From the NCBI RefSeq assembly GCF_014647675.1, contig NZ_BMPQ01000050.1:1-48257 (forward strand): a DNA stretch of 48,257 nucleotides. Reading direction: 5' to 3'. This DNA comes from Streptomyces flaveus (GTDB lineage: Bacteria > Actinomycetota > Actinomycetes > Streptomycetales > Streptomycetaceae). A model generated the notes under the pieces. That model was given only the letters and a program-made list of their open reading frames with translations. It searched no databases and had not been told where the DNA came from. Of the stretch, positions 16,759-24,605 are shown piece by piece; the stretch's first letter is position 1; each line of letters begins with the position of its first letter. A program made the translations under genes and the position numbers.

Positions 16759-17349
16759 TCAGACGCGCTGCCCGGTGTCCAGCAGGGCGAGGGCGTTGCT
16801 GATCCCCTGATCGAGGAGTTCTTTGGCGAGTTGACTGTCGGTCAAGGCGCGGGAAAGCTGCAGTGTCCCGGCCATCAGGCCGAGGAGGCTGAGCGCCTTC
16901 ACACGTGCGGAGGACGGGGCCTCGGGCGCCATGCGGGCGGCAATGCCCTCGACGAGGACCAGCACGCCGTCGGTGTACGCCTGCCTGGTCGTGTCGGTGC
17001 AGCGCCCGATCTCGTCGAGCAGCGCGGCGTTGGGGCAGCCGTCGCCAAGGCTCTCGCGGTGCTGGGGCGACAGGTACCCACGCACGATCTGCTCGAGTCC
17101 GGCACGGCCAGGAGCAGCCCGCGCGACGACGTCCTCGGCCTGCACCTTCAACTGGTCGGCGATTGCCGTGGTGACGAGGTCGTCTTTGGATTCGAAGTGA
17201 GCGTAGAAGGCCCCATTGGTCAGCCCCGCGTCCTTCATGAGCGTCGAGACCCCGGAGCCGTCGATACCGTCCTGCTTGAGCCGGCGGCCCGCCGTCTCGA
17301 TGATCCGCCGCCTCGTCTCCGACTTGTGCTCTTTTGCGTACCGCACCAC
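16759..17349 (-). CDS. TetR/AcrR family regulator
   Basis: A 196-residue TetR protein. The N-terminal HTH is plain: TRRRIIETAGRRLKQDGIDG, then VSTLMKDAGLTNGAFYAHFE and SKDDLVTTAI. The ligand domain resembles the AcrR/YxaF-like group (CPNAALLDEIGRCTDTTRQAY). The start at 17349 follows an A-rich leader. A promoter with a palindrome in its spacer lies upstream (17404-17431), suggesting autorepression. The natural target may have been the pump whose fossil follows at 16238. The thioesterase gene upstream on the same strand is another possible target. Confidence 0.9.
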   Translation of the reverse strand: MVRYAKEHKSETRRRIIETAGRRLKQDGIDGSGVSTLMKDAGLTNGAFYAHFESKDDLVTTAIADQLKVQAEDVVARAAPGRAGLEQIVRGYLSPQHRESLGDGCPNAALLDEIGRCTDTTRQAYTDGVLVLVEGIAARMAPEAPSSARVKALSLLGLMAGTLQLSRALTDSQLAKELLDQGISNALALLDTGQRV

Positions 17350-17403
17350 AGCACACGCTCCTTCGCCGACCGGAAGGGCCGGTTGCCCTTCACCGACTTC
17401 GCC

Positions 17404-17431
17404 AGTCTATGGTATTGCGAACGTAATTCAA
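17404..17431 (-). promoter_or_regulatory. tetR promoter with embedded operator
   Basis: Read on the minus strand, TTGAAT (17431-17426) and TAGACT (17409-17404) are spaced 16 bases. Within this lies ATTGCG AA CGTAAT (17414-17427), an inverted repeat with one mismatch, as expected for a TetR autorepression site. It is a GC-poor island in the surrounding DNA. Confidence 0.5.
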
Positions 17432-17537
17432 AAAATCGACGAGCCACCAAGGGGCAACGGGCCGCCGCCTGGCGGAATATCGATGCACTCCCTGCAGTCC
17501 CGGCTGCCCCCACACGCCGAGGGCCCTGCCTACGGAG

Positions 17538-18044
17538 TCACGCCCGAGGGGCGGGCACCGGGAAGAGCATGCAGCTGCTGGTGGCGTGGGCGAGCAGGCG
17601 GTCCTTCGCGTCGACCAACTGGGCCTGGGCGAGGGCGGTTTGGCGGCCCTTGCTGACGACCGTGCCGATGGCGCGCACCCGGCCGGTGTCCACGGTGATC
17701 GGTCGCAGGAACTTCACGGTCAGGTCGAGCGAGGTGTACGCCATGCCCTGCGGGAGGGTGGACTGGACGGCGCAGCCCGCCGCCGAGTCGAGCAGGGTGG
17801 CGAAGATGCCGCCGTGCACGCTGCCGATCGGGTTGTAGTGCTCCTCGCCCGGCGTCAGCGAGAAGACCGCCCTGCCGGGCTCCACCTCGTCCAGGGCGAA
17901 GTCGACGGTGTAGTTGATGGGCGGTCCCGGCAGCCGCCCCGCCTGCAGCTCGCGCAGGAAGTCGATGCCGGCCATGCGCCCGGCGGCTTCCGCCAGGAGC
18001 GCGGGATCTTCCCACTGATACGTACGTGTTCGTCCCACGACCAA
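17538..18044 (-). CDS. PaaI-type hotdog thioesterase
   Basis: A 168-residue hotdog-fold protein. The diagnostic segment is NPIGSVHGGIFATLLDSAAG (His-Gly-Gly then the Asp at the start of the long helix), followed by TSLDLTVKFLRPIT and the strand QTALAQAQLVDAKDRLLAHA. It should hydrolyse an acyl-CoA or aryl-CoA thioester. It is divergent from an HxlR gene whose probable operator overlaps the -35 of this gene, so expression is likely released by an HxlR ligand. A decayed copy of its 3' end lies at 16605. Confidence 0.9.
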   Translation of the reverse strand: MVVGRTRTYQWEDPALLAEAAGRMAGIDFLRELQAGRLPGPPINYTVDFALDEVEPGRAVFSLTPGEEHYNPIGSVHGGIFATLLDSAAGCAVQSTLPQGMAYTSLDLTVKFLRPITVDTGRVRAIGTVVSKGRQTALAQAQLVDAKDRLLAHATSSCMLFPVPAPRA

Positions 18045-18090
18045 GGCCTTCCCATCTGACTTTTATGAGCGAAGCTAGCTCTTTGCCCAG

Positions 18091-18113
18091 CTGACTGTCA
18101 ACGGTGAAGTCAG
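18091..18113. promoter_or_regulatory. HxlR-type operator over the thioesterase -35
   Basis: CTGACT (18091-18096) and AGTCAG (18108-18113) are perfect inverted half-sites with an 11-base spacer; a further CTGACTT lies at 18056-18062. On the minus strand TTGACA (18101-18096), a consensus -35, lies inside it and would drive the thioesterase gene. A very similar site, CTGAGT-N12-ACTCAG, stands at the other HxlR locus (23358). Confidence 0.55.
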
Positions 18114-18130
18114 GCCCGTACGATGGCGGG

Positions 18131-18598
18131 ATGGAGTGGCTTGAGGCGAGCACGGAGAACTGCCCCGTCCAGCGCACGCTCGACGTGATCGGGGAGAAAT
18201 GGACGCTGCTGATCCTGCGTGACGCCGTCAACGGGGTGCGCCGCTTCGACGACTTCCACCGCCACATCGGCCTGTCCGAAGCCGTCCTCAGCGACCGCCT
18301 CCGCAAGCTGACCTCGGCCGGCATCCTCAAGACCGTCCCCTACCAGGAGCCCGGCAGCCGCTCCCGCAACGAATACCGCCTGACCCACAAGGGCTGGGAC
18401 CTGTGGCCCGTCCTGATGGCACTGAGCCAGTGGGGCGAGACGTACGCCCTCGGCCCCGAGGGCCCCGTACTGGACGTCCGCCACACCGACTGCGACGCTC
18501 CGGTCCGCGTCGTCGTCGAGTGCTCCGCGGAACACTCCGCCCTCACTCCCCGTGACGTCACCGCCCGGCCGGGAGCAGGCGCCCGCCTCCGGTCCTGA
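18131..18598 (+). CDS. HxlR family regulator
   Basis: A 155-residue winged-helix regulator. The family block is complete: CPVQRTLDVIGEKWTLLILR, then RRFDDFHRHIGLSEAVLSDR and LRKLTSAGILKTVPYQ, then SRNEYRLTHKGWDLWPVLMA. The N-terminal Cys near residue 11, used for redox or electrophile sensing in several members, is present. The start at 18131 gives MEWLEASTENCP; an in-frame ATG at 18104 is less likely because it lies inside the operator. It is divergent from the thioesterase gene, which it probably represses. Confidence 0.9.
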   Translation: MEWLEASTENCPVQRTLDVIGEKWTLLILRDAVNGVRRFDDFHRHIGLSEAVLSDRLRKLTSAGILKTVPYQEPGSRSRNEYRLTHKGWDLWPVLMALSQWGETYALGPEGPVLDVRHTDCDAPVRVVVECSAEHSALTPRDVTARPGAGARLRS

Positions 18599-18980
18599 AG
18601 GTCGTGAGCCATCGGCCTCGCGGTCGCGGGCCAGACAGCGGTGAGACATCAGCTGAGTGCCGTGTGCTCCGCCGTCATTGCCCCTCAGTCGACGGGGAGG
18701 CTCGCCGGCTGGACTGCGAGCTTGGCGCCGGCCGCCCGCGGCGCTGAAGGGCGGAGCGTCGGGTGGGTACGTCCCCGACGGCTGCGGCGACGTCGCTGTC
18801 GTGTCGACCAGATGCGACGGATCCTTGGCCCGGACGGCGACCCGAGAGTCGGCGAGCTTGTTCGCGCGCGGCGGTGCGCGCGCGTAGCTGAAGCCGCCGT
18901 CGTGGTCGGCCGTCCCGACCCTCGCCTGCCGGACCGGGACGAGGGCGCGGGCGTCGCGGACCTGCGCGCCACCGCAGGCC
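18599..18980. other. No recognised gene
   Basis: This stretch keeps GC-rich open frames on both strands, but none shows a family motif, a good start or a ribosome site. Together with the next entry it forms a 750-base zone between the HxlR and SnoaL genes that looks like decayed DNA. Confidence 0.4.
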
Positions 18981-19277
18981 ATGTCGGCGTCCGTCCACCG
19001 TCCCGATCCGGCAGGCGCGTGGATCTTGCAACTGCCGTGCCCGGGGTCGCTTAGGCCAGATCTTCGTCTTCTCCCGGACCAACCGGCCTACCAGGAGATC
19101 ATGGCGCTGTTCGCCGCGGCCGACGCGCCGCTGCGGGCGCGGCGGGTATGCGAGGCGATGGACCTGGAGATCGCGCCCAACAACATCAACAACACCCGCC
19201 TGAAGCTCAAGCGGCTGACCGAGCGCGGAATCGCGGTCGAGACCGAGCAGAGCTTGTGCACCCAGCCGCGGCCGTAG
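18981..19277 (+). pseudogene. Fragment with a winged-helix-like C-terminal domain
   Basis: The last ~65 residues look protein-like: PAYQEIMALFAAADAPLRAR, then VCEAMDLEIAPNNINNTRL, then KLKRLTERGIAVETEQ. This resembles a short helix-turn-helix domain that I recall in many Streptomyces proteins of unknown function, often near mobile elements. The upstream part of the frame is low-complexity and has no convincing start, so I treat it as the tail of a broken gene. A small intact protein is the alternative. Confidence 0.4.
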
Positions 19278-19352
19278 CCGCCCGGCGACGCCGCGGCCGG
19301 CCCGCCTGTCCCTTGCGAAGGGGTGAAACAGGCATCAACTCATGTAACCCTC

Positions 19353-19781
19353 TCAGGACTGCAGCTGGGCGAAGAGCGTCGCCAGGTCGATGAGGCCCCA
19401 GTGGTCGGTGAGCTTCCCGTCGGCCACCTTGAACATGCGGACCTCCAGTACCTTGATCGATCGGCCGGTGGCGGGAGTGCCGTTGAAGGACCCGGTGTTC
19501 GTGCCGGTGAGGATGAAGGTGATCGCGAACCAATCGTCCTCGGCGACGACACGGACCGGCGCGGCGGCGAAGTCGGGGACCGCGTCGAGGAACGACGCCA
19601 GCACCGCGCGGGTCTCCTCGAGGCCGGTGGCGGTGCCGTCGGCGGCGTGGTTGCGGAAGTCCGGCGCGTACAGGGCGAACAGGGCGTCGAGGTCACGCAG
19701 GTTGACGAGCTTGACGTACTCATCGGCAAGCCGGTGCAAGTCGGCGGTGGACGCTTGGGTTTCGACGTTCGAGGAAGACAT
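19353..19781 (-). CDS. SnoaL-like (NTF2-fold) ester cyclase family protein
   Basis: A 142-residue single-domain SnoaL-like protein: LHRLADEYVKLVNLRDLDAL, FALYAPDFRNHAADG, VRMFKVADGKLTDHWGLID with the His/Asp pair typical of the fold. The start is the ATG at 19781, which has GGAG eight bases upstream; a TTG at 19793 would extend it. Members cyclise, hydrolyse or simply bind small ketone-type molecules, so the reaction is not predictable. It follows the ene-reductase gene on the same strand and could act on a related compound. Confidence 0.85.
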   Translation of the reverse strand: MSSSNVETQASTADLHRLADEYVKLVNLRDLDALFALYAPDFRNHAADGTATGLEETRAVLASFLDAVPDFAAAPVRVVAEDDWFAITFILTGTNTGSFNGTPATGRSIKVLEVRMFKVADGKLTDHWGLIDLATLFAQLQS

Positions 19782-19934
19782 GTGCTTCTCCAATGTGGAT
19801 GGACGGAGCGGCTCCGCCCCGGTGATGGACAGCGGAATCGGGTCGAACAGGCGGGTTGGACGAGCAGGGTCTGGCGATGGCGCCGGGCAGCGGCTGCTTC
19901 TTCTCGCGGAGGCGAGGCGCCCGGCCGGGATTCG

Positions 19935-20996
19935 TCAGGCGGTGAGGGTGGGGTAGTCGGTGTAGCCAGCCTCGCCGCCGCCGTAGAAGGTGGCGGGGTC
20001 GGGGGTGTTCAGCGGAGCGCCGGTGCGTACGCGCTCGACGAGATCGGGGTTGGCGAGGGCCATCACGCCGACGGTGACGATGTCGGCCAGGCCGTCTTCG
20101 ATGTCCTTCGCGCGGGTGGCGATGTCGGTGCCGGCCCGGTTGAGAACCAAGGTGTTCGGCCACAGCTTGCGGAGGGTGTGCAGGAGTTCGTCGTCGCCGC
20201 CGTGGCCGATGTGCAGGTAGGCGAGGTCGAGCGGGGCGAGGGCGCGCACGAGTGCCGGGTGCAGCTCGTGGGTGTCGCTCTCCTCGATGTCGTTGAACGG
20301 GTTGCCGGGAGAGATCCGGAAGCCGGTGCGGCCGGCGCCGATCTCGTCCGCCACCGCGGTGGCGACCTCCACCGCGAAGCGGATGCGGTTGTCGATGGAG
20401 CCGCCGTAGCGGTCGGTGCGCTGGTTGGTGTTGCCGGCGAGGAACTGGTGCACCAGGTAGCCGTTGGCGCCGTGGATCTCCACGCCGTCGGCGCCGGCCG
20501 CGACGGCGGCCGCTGCGGCGCGCCGGAAGTCCTCGACCGTCGCGGCGACCTCCTCGGTGGACAACTCGCGCGGTACCGGCATCTCCTGAGGGCCGGACGG
20601 GGTGAACATGGTGCCCGCCGGCTGGACCGGGGAGGGGGCGACCGGCTGCCGGTGGTGGGGGGTGTTGTCGGGGTGGGACATCCGTCCGACGTGCATGAGC
20701 TGGATGACGATGCGTCCGTCGACGCCGTGCACGGCGTCGGTGACCTTGCGCCAGCCGGCGATGTGCTCCTCGGAGTGGATGCCGGGGGTGAGGAGGTAGC
20801 CCTGGCCATCGGCGTTGGGCTGGGTGCCCTCGGTGATGATGAGGGCGTGCGAGGCGCGCTGGGCGTAGTACTCGGCGTTCAGCTCGGTGGGTATGCCTTC
20901 CGGGGTGGACCGGTCCCGCGTCATGGGGGCCATCGCAAGCCGGTGCGGCAGGGAGATCTCCCCGGCGACGATCGGGTTCCACAGGGCGTTCAACAT
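19935..20996 (-). CDS. Old yellow enzyme family alkene reductase
   Basis: A 353-residue FMN-dependent ene-reductase (NemA/OYE class). The start MLNALWNPIVAG at 20996 has GAGGAAACATCC before it. Hallmarks are LAMAPMTRDRSTPEGIP, IQLMHVGRMSHPDN, VEIHGANGYLVHQFLAGNTN followed by RTDRYGGSIDNR, and the late TVGVMALANPDLVERV. The catalytic HGAN block is intact. It should reduce activated C=C bonds or nitro compounds with NAD(P)H. It lies between the SnoaL and SDR genes on one strand, a set probably governed by the TetR at 22512. Confidence 0.93.
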   Translation of the reverse strand: MLNALWNPIVAGEISLPHRLAMAPMTRDRSTPEGIPTELNAEYYAQRASHALIITEGTQPNADGQGYLLTPGIHSEEHIAGWRKVTDAVHGVDGRIVIQLMHVGRMSHPDNTPHHRQPVAPSPVQPAGTMFTPSGPQEMPVPRELSTEEVAATVEDFRRAAAAAVAAGADGVEIHGANGYLVHQFLAGNTNQRTDRYGGSIDNRIRFAVEVATAVADEIGAGRTGFRISPGNPFNDIEESDTHELHPALVRALAPLDLAYLHIGHGGDDELLHTLRKLWPNTLVLNRAGTDIATRAKDIEDGLADIVTVGVMALANPDLVERVRTGAPLNTPDPATFYGGGEAGYTDYPTLTA

Positions 20997-21327
20997 GGAT
21001 GTTTCCTCGAATAAGGGTGTGAGAGAGCTGCGGGGTGGCGGGCTGCCTGCCCCGTTGGTAGCGCGTAGGCGGTGACCGGCCGGGATGAGCCCGGTGGCCT
21101 TCCAGCGTGGAAGGCAGGCTGCGTGGAGGGGCGGTCGACGGTGCGGACGGGCTTGCAGCCGCGCACATGACCGCCGCCGATGCAGGCGGTGCCGGGCCCC
21201 GGCTGTTTGTACAGGGAGGACGCCGAGTGCGTCGATCTTCCCCCGCGCCGGAGGACGCATCGGTCGTGTGCAGCAGCGGTCGTGCCGTTGTCACAAAGGG
21301 ACTCCGGCACCGGAGTGGGAGCGGCGG
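20997..21327. other. 331-base gap, no recognised gene
   Basis: Apart from the ene-reductase ribosome site at its left edge I see no gene, strong hairpin or family motif. It probably contains a separate promoter for the reductase. Confidence 0.4.
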
Positions 21328-22119
21328 TCAGCCGCGGTAGCGATCGGCCGGGACCCGCTGCGACAGGTTCGGGACGAGCGTCTGACGTGCCTTCTCGAAC
21401 GACTCCCAGTCGCTGATCTCCGGCAGTGACGGGATGGTGACGGGCTCCCCGGCGTCGAGTCCGGCGAGCGCCGCGTCGACGGCGTCGTCCGCGCTCATGA
21501 TCCACTCGTCGGGGAACGCCGCGAGGTCGAGGCCGGAGCCGTCCCAGAACTCCGTGCGGACAGCGCCCGGCAGTACGGCCTGCACCGTGACGGGGCTCTC
21601 GGCGAGTTCCTGCTGCAGGGCCTGGGTGAACGTCAGTACGTAGCTCTTGGTGCCGCTGTAGACGGCGCTGACGGGCAGGATGTTGAGAGCCAGGGCGGAG
21701 GAGACGTTCACCACGGTGCCGTGCCCGCGGGCTGTCAGGCCCGGCAGGACCGCGGTGGTCAGCCTGGTCAGCGAGGTCACGTTGAGGTTGATCAGCGCCT
21801 CGGAGGCCGCCGCGTCGGAGGTCGTCAGCGGGGTGAACAGCGACCCGCCGGCGTTGTTGATCAGCACCGCGATGCTCTCGTCGGTCCGTAGACGCTCCTC
21901 GACCACGGAGATCTGCGCCGCATCGGTGAGGTCGGCGGTGACGACGTCCACTGCGCGGCCCGTGCGGCTGCGGATGTCCGACGCCAGCGCCTCCAGCCGC
22001 GCGGTGTTCCGGGCCACCAGGATCAGGTCGTAGCCCCGGTCGGCAAGCCGCTGTGCGTAGGCGGCACCCAGGCCGGCGGACGCGCCGGTGACGACGGCGG
22101 TCTTGTTCTGCGTGGTCAT
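21328..22119 (-). CDS. Short-chain dehydrogenase/reductase (SDR)
   Basis: A 263-residue classical SDR. The cofactor motif is VVTGASAGLGAAYAQRLADR; the following NTARLEALASDIRSRTGRAV carries an Arg typical of NADP users; then VLINNAGGSLF, the catalytic Ser region VVNVSSALALN and the YSGTK tetrad residues in PVSAVYSGTKSYVLTFTQAL. All catalytic residues are in place. The upstream promoter contains a palindrome matching one in the divergent TetR promoter, so it is very likely under that repressor. The substrate is unknown; oxidised aldehyde or ketone detoxification would fit the neighbouring ene-reductase. Confidence 0.92.
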   Translation of the reverse strand: MTTQNKTAVVTGASAGLGAAYAQRLADRGYDLILVARNTARLEALASDIRSRTGRAVDVVTADLTDAAQISVVEERLRTDESIAVLINNAGGSLFTPLTTSDAAASEALINLNVTSLTRLTTAVLPGLTARGHGTVVNVSSALALNILPVSAVYSGTKSYVLTFTQALQQELAESPVTVQAVLPGAVRTEFWDGSGLDLAAFPDEWIMSADDAVDAALAGLDAGEPVTIPSLPEISDWESFEKARQTLVPNLSQRVPADRYRG

Positions 22120-22185
22120 GGGATGGATCTCGTTTCTGGTCCGGCGAATGAGTAGGAGGCCGAAGCGTCGGCCTCGCTTTAGATT

Positions 22186-22214
22186 ACGATAGCTATCTAA
22201 AATGATCCGGTCAA
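22186..22214 (-). promoter_or_regulatory. SDR promoter with TetR-type operator
   Basis: On the minus strand TTGACC (22214-22209) and TATCGT (22191-22186) are spaced exactly 17 bases. The -10 end is covered by the perfect palindrome GATAGCTATC inside ACGATAGCTATCTAA (22186-22200). The same half-sites ACGATAG and CTATCTAA recur before the TetR gene, so one repressor probably controls both. Confidence 0.65.
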
Positions 22215-22470
22215 CGACCCCACGACGCCGTCGGTCACCGCCCGCGGCCGGAGGCTGCTCGACGCACCCGCGGGGCTACAGGGTCGGCGGCCGATCAGGT
22301 TCGGACTCGCAACCGCACTCCGGAACGGATGCATCGCGCGCCCGGAAGTCGCTTCCAGTTCGGATTGCGGGTCCACGAGCTCCTCGCCTTGCGACAGCGA
22401 GAAGGGGCCGTACGGAAAGGGGGCGCGTACGGAAAGAGGGCGCCGCGGCCCGCCGCCCGGCACTTCGCAT

Positions 22471-22495
22471 ACGATAGATGCGATTCACTATCTAA
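22471..22495 (+). promoter_or_regulatory. TetR autoregulatory operator
   Basis: ACGATAG (22471-22477) and CTATCTAA (22488-22495) are the same half-sites as in the SDR promoter but here separated by ten extra bases, one helical turn. It lies just upstream of the tetR ribosome site. Confidence 0.6.
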
Positions 22496-22511
22496 CATGG
22501 GCAGGTGACCG

Positions 22512-23090
22512 ATGAGTCGCGTTTCGCAAGCACAAGCGCTCGAGAACCGCAGGCGGGCGGTCGCCGCGGCCTCCCAGCTCTTCCGGGAGCGCGGCGTGAA
22601 CGGCATCAGCGTCGCCGATCTGATGAAGTCCATCGGGCTGACCACGGGCGGCTTCTACAAGCAGTTCCCCTCCAAGGAGGCCCTGGTGGCCGAGGCGGCT
22701 CAAGCCGCTTTCGGGGACCTCGACCTGCTCCTGGCTTCGTTCGACACGGCCCACGGCGATCACGACACCGCGCGCGGCGCCCTCGTCGACTTCTACCTGT
22801 CGGCCGAGCATCGTGACCAGCCCGGCACCGGTTGCCCCACCGCGGGATTCGCAGGGGACATGGCGCGCGAGTCCACAACCGGGGAGGTGTGCGAAACGTA
22901 CGCAGCCGGGGTCGAGGAATTCGCCGCGTGGATGTCCACCGACGCCGAAGACGGCCTTCCCATGGTGGCCACCCTGGTCGGCGCGATCCTGCTCGCCCGG
23001 GCCACGGCGGGCACAGAACTGTCGGAGAAGATCCTGGAGTCGACCCACAAAGCCCTGACCGCACCACACCGGCCTGACCCGGAATCCTGA
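22512..23090 (+). CDS. TetR/AcrR family regulator
   Basis: A 192-residue TetR protein with an evident HTH (RRRAVAAASQLFRERGVNG, then VADLMKSIGLTTGGFYKQFP) and a ligand domain with the group-typical GCPTAGFAGDMARE and TLVGAILLARATAG. An AGGTGA ribosome site precedes the ATG. It is divergent from the SDR / ene-reductase / SnoaL set, and shared operators lie in both promoters. It resembles NemR-like repressors in setting (ene-reductase plus electrophile control), which suggests but does not prove an aldehyde or quinone signal. Confidence 0.92.
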   Translation: MSRVSQAQALENRRRAVAAASQLFRERGVNGISVADLMKSIGLTTGGFYKQFPSKEALVAEAAQAAFGDLDLLLASFDTAHGDHDTARGALVDFYLSAEHRDQPGTGCPTAGFAGDMARESTTGEVCETYAAGVEEFAAWMSTDAEDGLPMVATLVGAILLARATAGTELSEKILESTHKALTAPHRPDPES

Positions 23091-23126
23091 ACACGGGCTA
23101 TGCGACTGCGGCCCAACACCACGTAC

Positions 23127-23333
23127 TCAAGCGGTTGTTGGGCCCGTCAAGGGGTCGGCCTCCATACGTCGGCAAGGACCTGCCTCCCGTAGCCGATCTT
23201 GCGGAACCTCGCGCAGGATCAGGATCGTCCACTTCTCACCCACGACCTCAAGGGTCCGGGCGATCGAACAGTTGACATGTCCCGGCCGAGTCAAGGTCCA
23301 CGCCGGCGTTCCGAAGAGCTTCGGTCCTCGCAC
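23127..23333 (-). pseudogene. Truncated HxlR family regulator
   Basis: The frame keeps the HxlR N terminus, RPGHVNCSIARTLEVVGEKW followed by TILILREV, then breaks off into unrelated sequence before the recognition helix and wing. It is about one third of the normal length. It is divergent from the NADPH oxidoreductase at 23499 with an HxlR-like palindrome between them, so it was probably that gene's repressor and can no longer bind DNA. Confidence 0.7.
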
Positions 23334-23357
23334 CCACGGGGGCGACCCCGACCCCGC

Positions 23358-23381
23358 CTGAGTTTACTTTTCTATACTCAG
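23358..23381. promoter_or_regulatory. HxlR-like operator upstream of the oxidoreductase
   Basis: CTGAGT (23358-23363) and ACTCAG (23376-23381) are perfect inverted half-sites around an AT-rich 12-base spacer, with a -10-like TATACT at 23373. It matches the pattern CTGA(C/G)T-N11/12-A(G/C)TCAG seen at the intact HxlR locus (18091). Confidence 0.55.
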
Positions 23382-23498
23382 CCGGTAGCGTCATGACCAG
23401 CACATCAACCCGGCCGCATGCGAGAAACGGGCGCGCAGGGGGACCTGCGCGAAGAATCACATCGACCCCCCGAACACCCACGCAGAAAGGCGGCCGAC

Positions 23499-24512
23499 AT
23501 GAAGGCATTCGTCGTCGAGAAGTACGGCAAGGACGGCGTACACGCCGCGGAGGTACCCGAGCCCACCGTCGGAGACCGCGATGTCCTGGTCAGAGTGAGC
23601 GCCGCGAGTATCAACCCGCTGGACAAGTTGGTCCGCAACGGAGAGTTCAAGCAGATCCTGAAGTACAAGCTTCCGTTCGTGCTCGGCCACGACGTGGCCG
23701 GCGTCGTCACGCGGGTCGGCTCCGCCGTACACGGCCTCAACGTCGGCGACGAGGTCTACGCCCGTCCGCGCGACCTGCGGGTAGGAGGCTTCGCGGAGTT
23801 CATCGCGATCGACATGGACGACGTCGCGCCCAAGCCGGCCTCACTCACCCTCCAAGAGGCAGCCGCGGTACCGCTGGTGGCCCTGGCCGCCTGGCAGGTT
23901 CTCGTCGACCGTGCCCAGGTGAAGCCGGGGCAGAAGGTGCTCATCCACGCCGGTGCCGGTGGCCTCGGCTCGACGGTCATCCAGCTCGCCAAGCACCTCG
24001 GCGCCACGGTGGCGACGACCACGGACACCGACACCGAGAAGTTGGTCAGGAGCCTCGGCGCCGACGTCGTCGTCGACTACACCAAGGAAGACTTCTCGAA
24101 GGTACTGTCCGGCTACGACCTGGTGCTGGACGCCCTGGGCGGAGCGAACCTCGAGAAGTCACTGACCGTGCTGAAGCCCGGCGGCCTGGCCATCAGTGTC
24201 GTCGGCCCGCCGGACGCCGGCTTCGCCAAGCAGCTCGGCGCCCCCTCGTTCCTGGGCCTGGTCATGAACGTGCTCAGCCGCAAGGTCCGTAAGCAGGCCA
24301 AGGCGCTGGGCGTGCGCTACCAGTTCCTCTTCATGCAGGCCAACGGCTCCCAGCTGCGCAAACTCGGCGCCCTCTACGACAGCGGGAAGCTCCGCCCGGT
24401 CATCGACCGCACCTTCCCGTTCGACCGGACGCTCGAGGCGATGGCGCACGTCGAGCAGGGCCGCACCAAGGCCGGCAAGGTCGTGGTCTCGATGGTGCCC
24501 GACAACGACTGA
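23499..24512 (+). CDS. NADPH-dependent quinone oxidoreductase (zinc-free MDR)
   Basis: A 337-residue medium-chain reductase. It has the substrate-side segment VSAASINPLDKLVRNGEF and FVLGHDVAGVVTRVGSAV, then the nucleotide-binding KVLIHAGAGGLGSTVIQLAK, and the closing FPFDRTLEAMAHVEQGRTKA followed by GKVVVS. Zinc ligands are absent, as in quinone reductases and the AST/RTN4IP1-like group. AAAGGCGG precedes the ATG. It is preceded by an HxlR-type operator and a broken HxlR gene, so it may now be unregulated or controlled by the HxlR at 18131. Confidence 0.9.
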   Translation: MKAFVVEKYGKDGVHAAEVPEPTVGDRDVLVRVSAASINPLDKLVRNGEFKQILKYKLPFVLGHDVAGVVTRVGSAVHGLNVGDEVYARPRDLRVGGFAEFIAIDMDDVAPKPASLTLQEAAAVPLVALAAWQVLVDRAQVKPGQKVLIHAGAGGLGSTVIQLAKHLGATVATTTDTDTEKLVRSLGADVVVDYTKEDFSKVLSGYDLVLDALGGANLEKSLTVLKPGGLAISVVGPPDAGFAKQLGAPSFLGLVMNVLSRKVRKQAKALGVRYQFLFMQANGSQLRKLGALYDSGKLRPVIDRTFPFDRTLEAMAHVEQGRTKAGKVVVSMVPDND

Positions 24513-24605
24513 GACCGTGCCGGCCACGGACCCTCCGTCCGGCACGCCCGGGTCGGGCGAGACGCACCGACAGCTCGCAGCTCTCGACGCTCACGACGGA
24601 CATGC

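Noticed and set aside
19323..21014. Plus-strand frame of 563 codons
   Set aside because: It is antisense to the SnoaL and ene-reductase genes with a Val/Gly/Asp-rich shadow composition.
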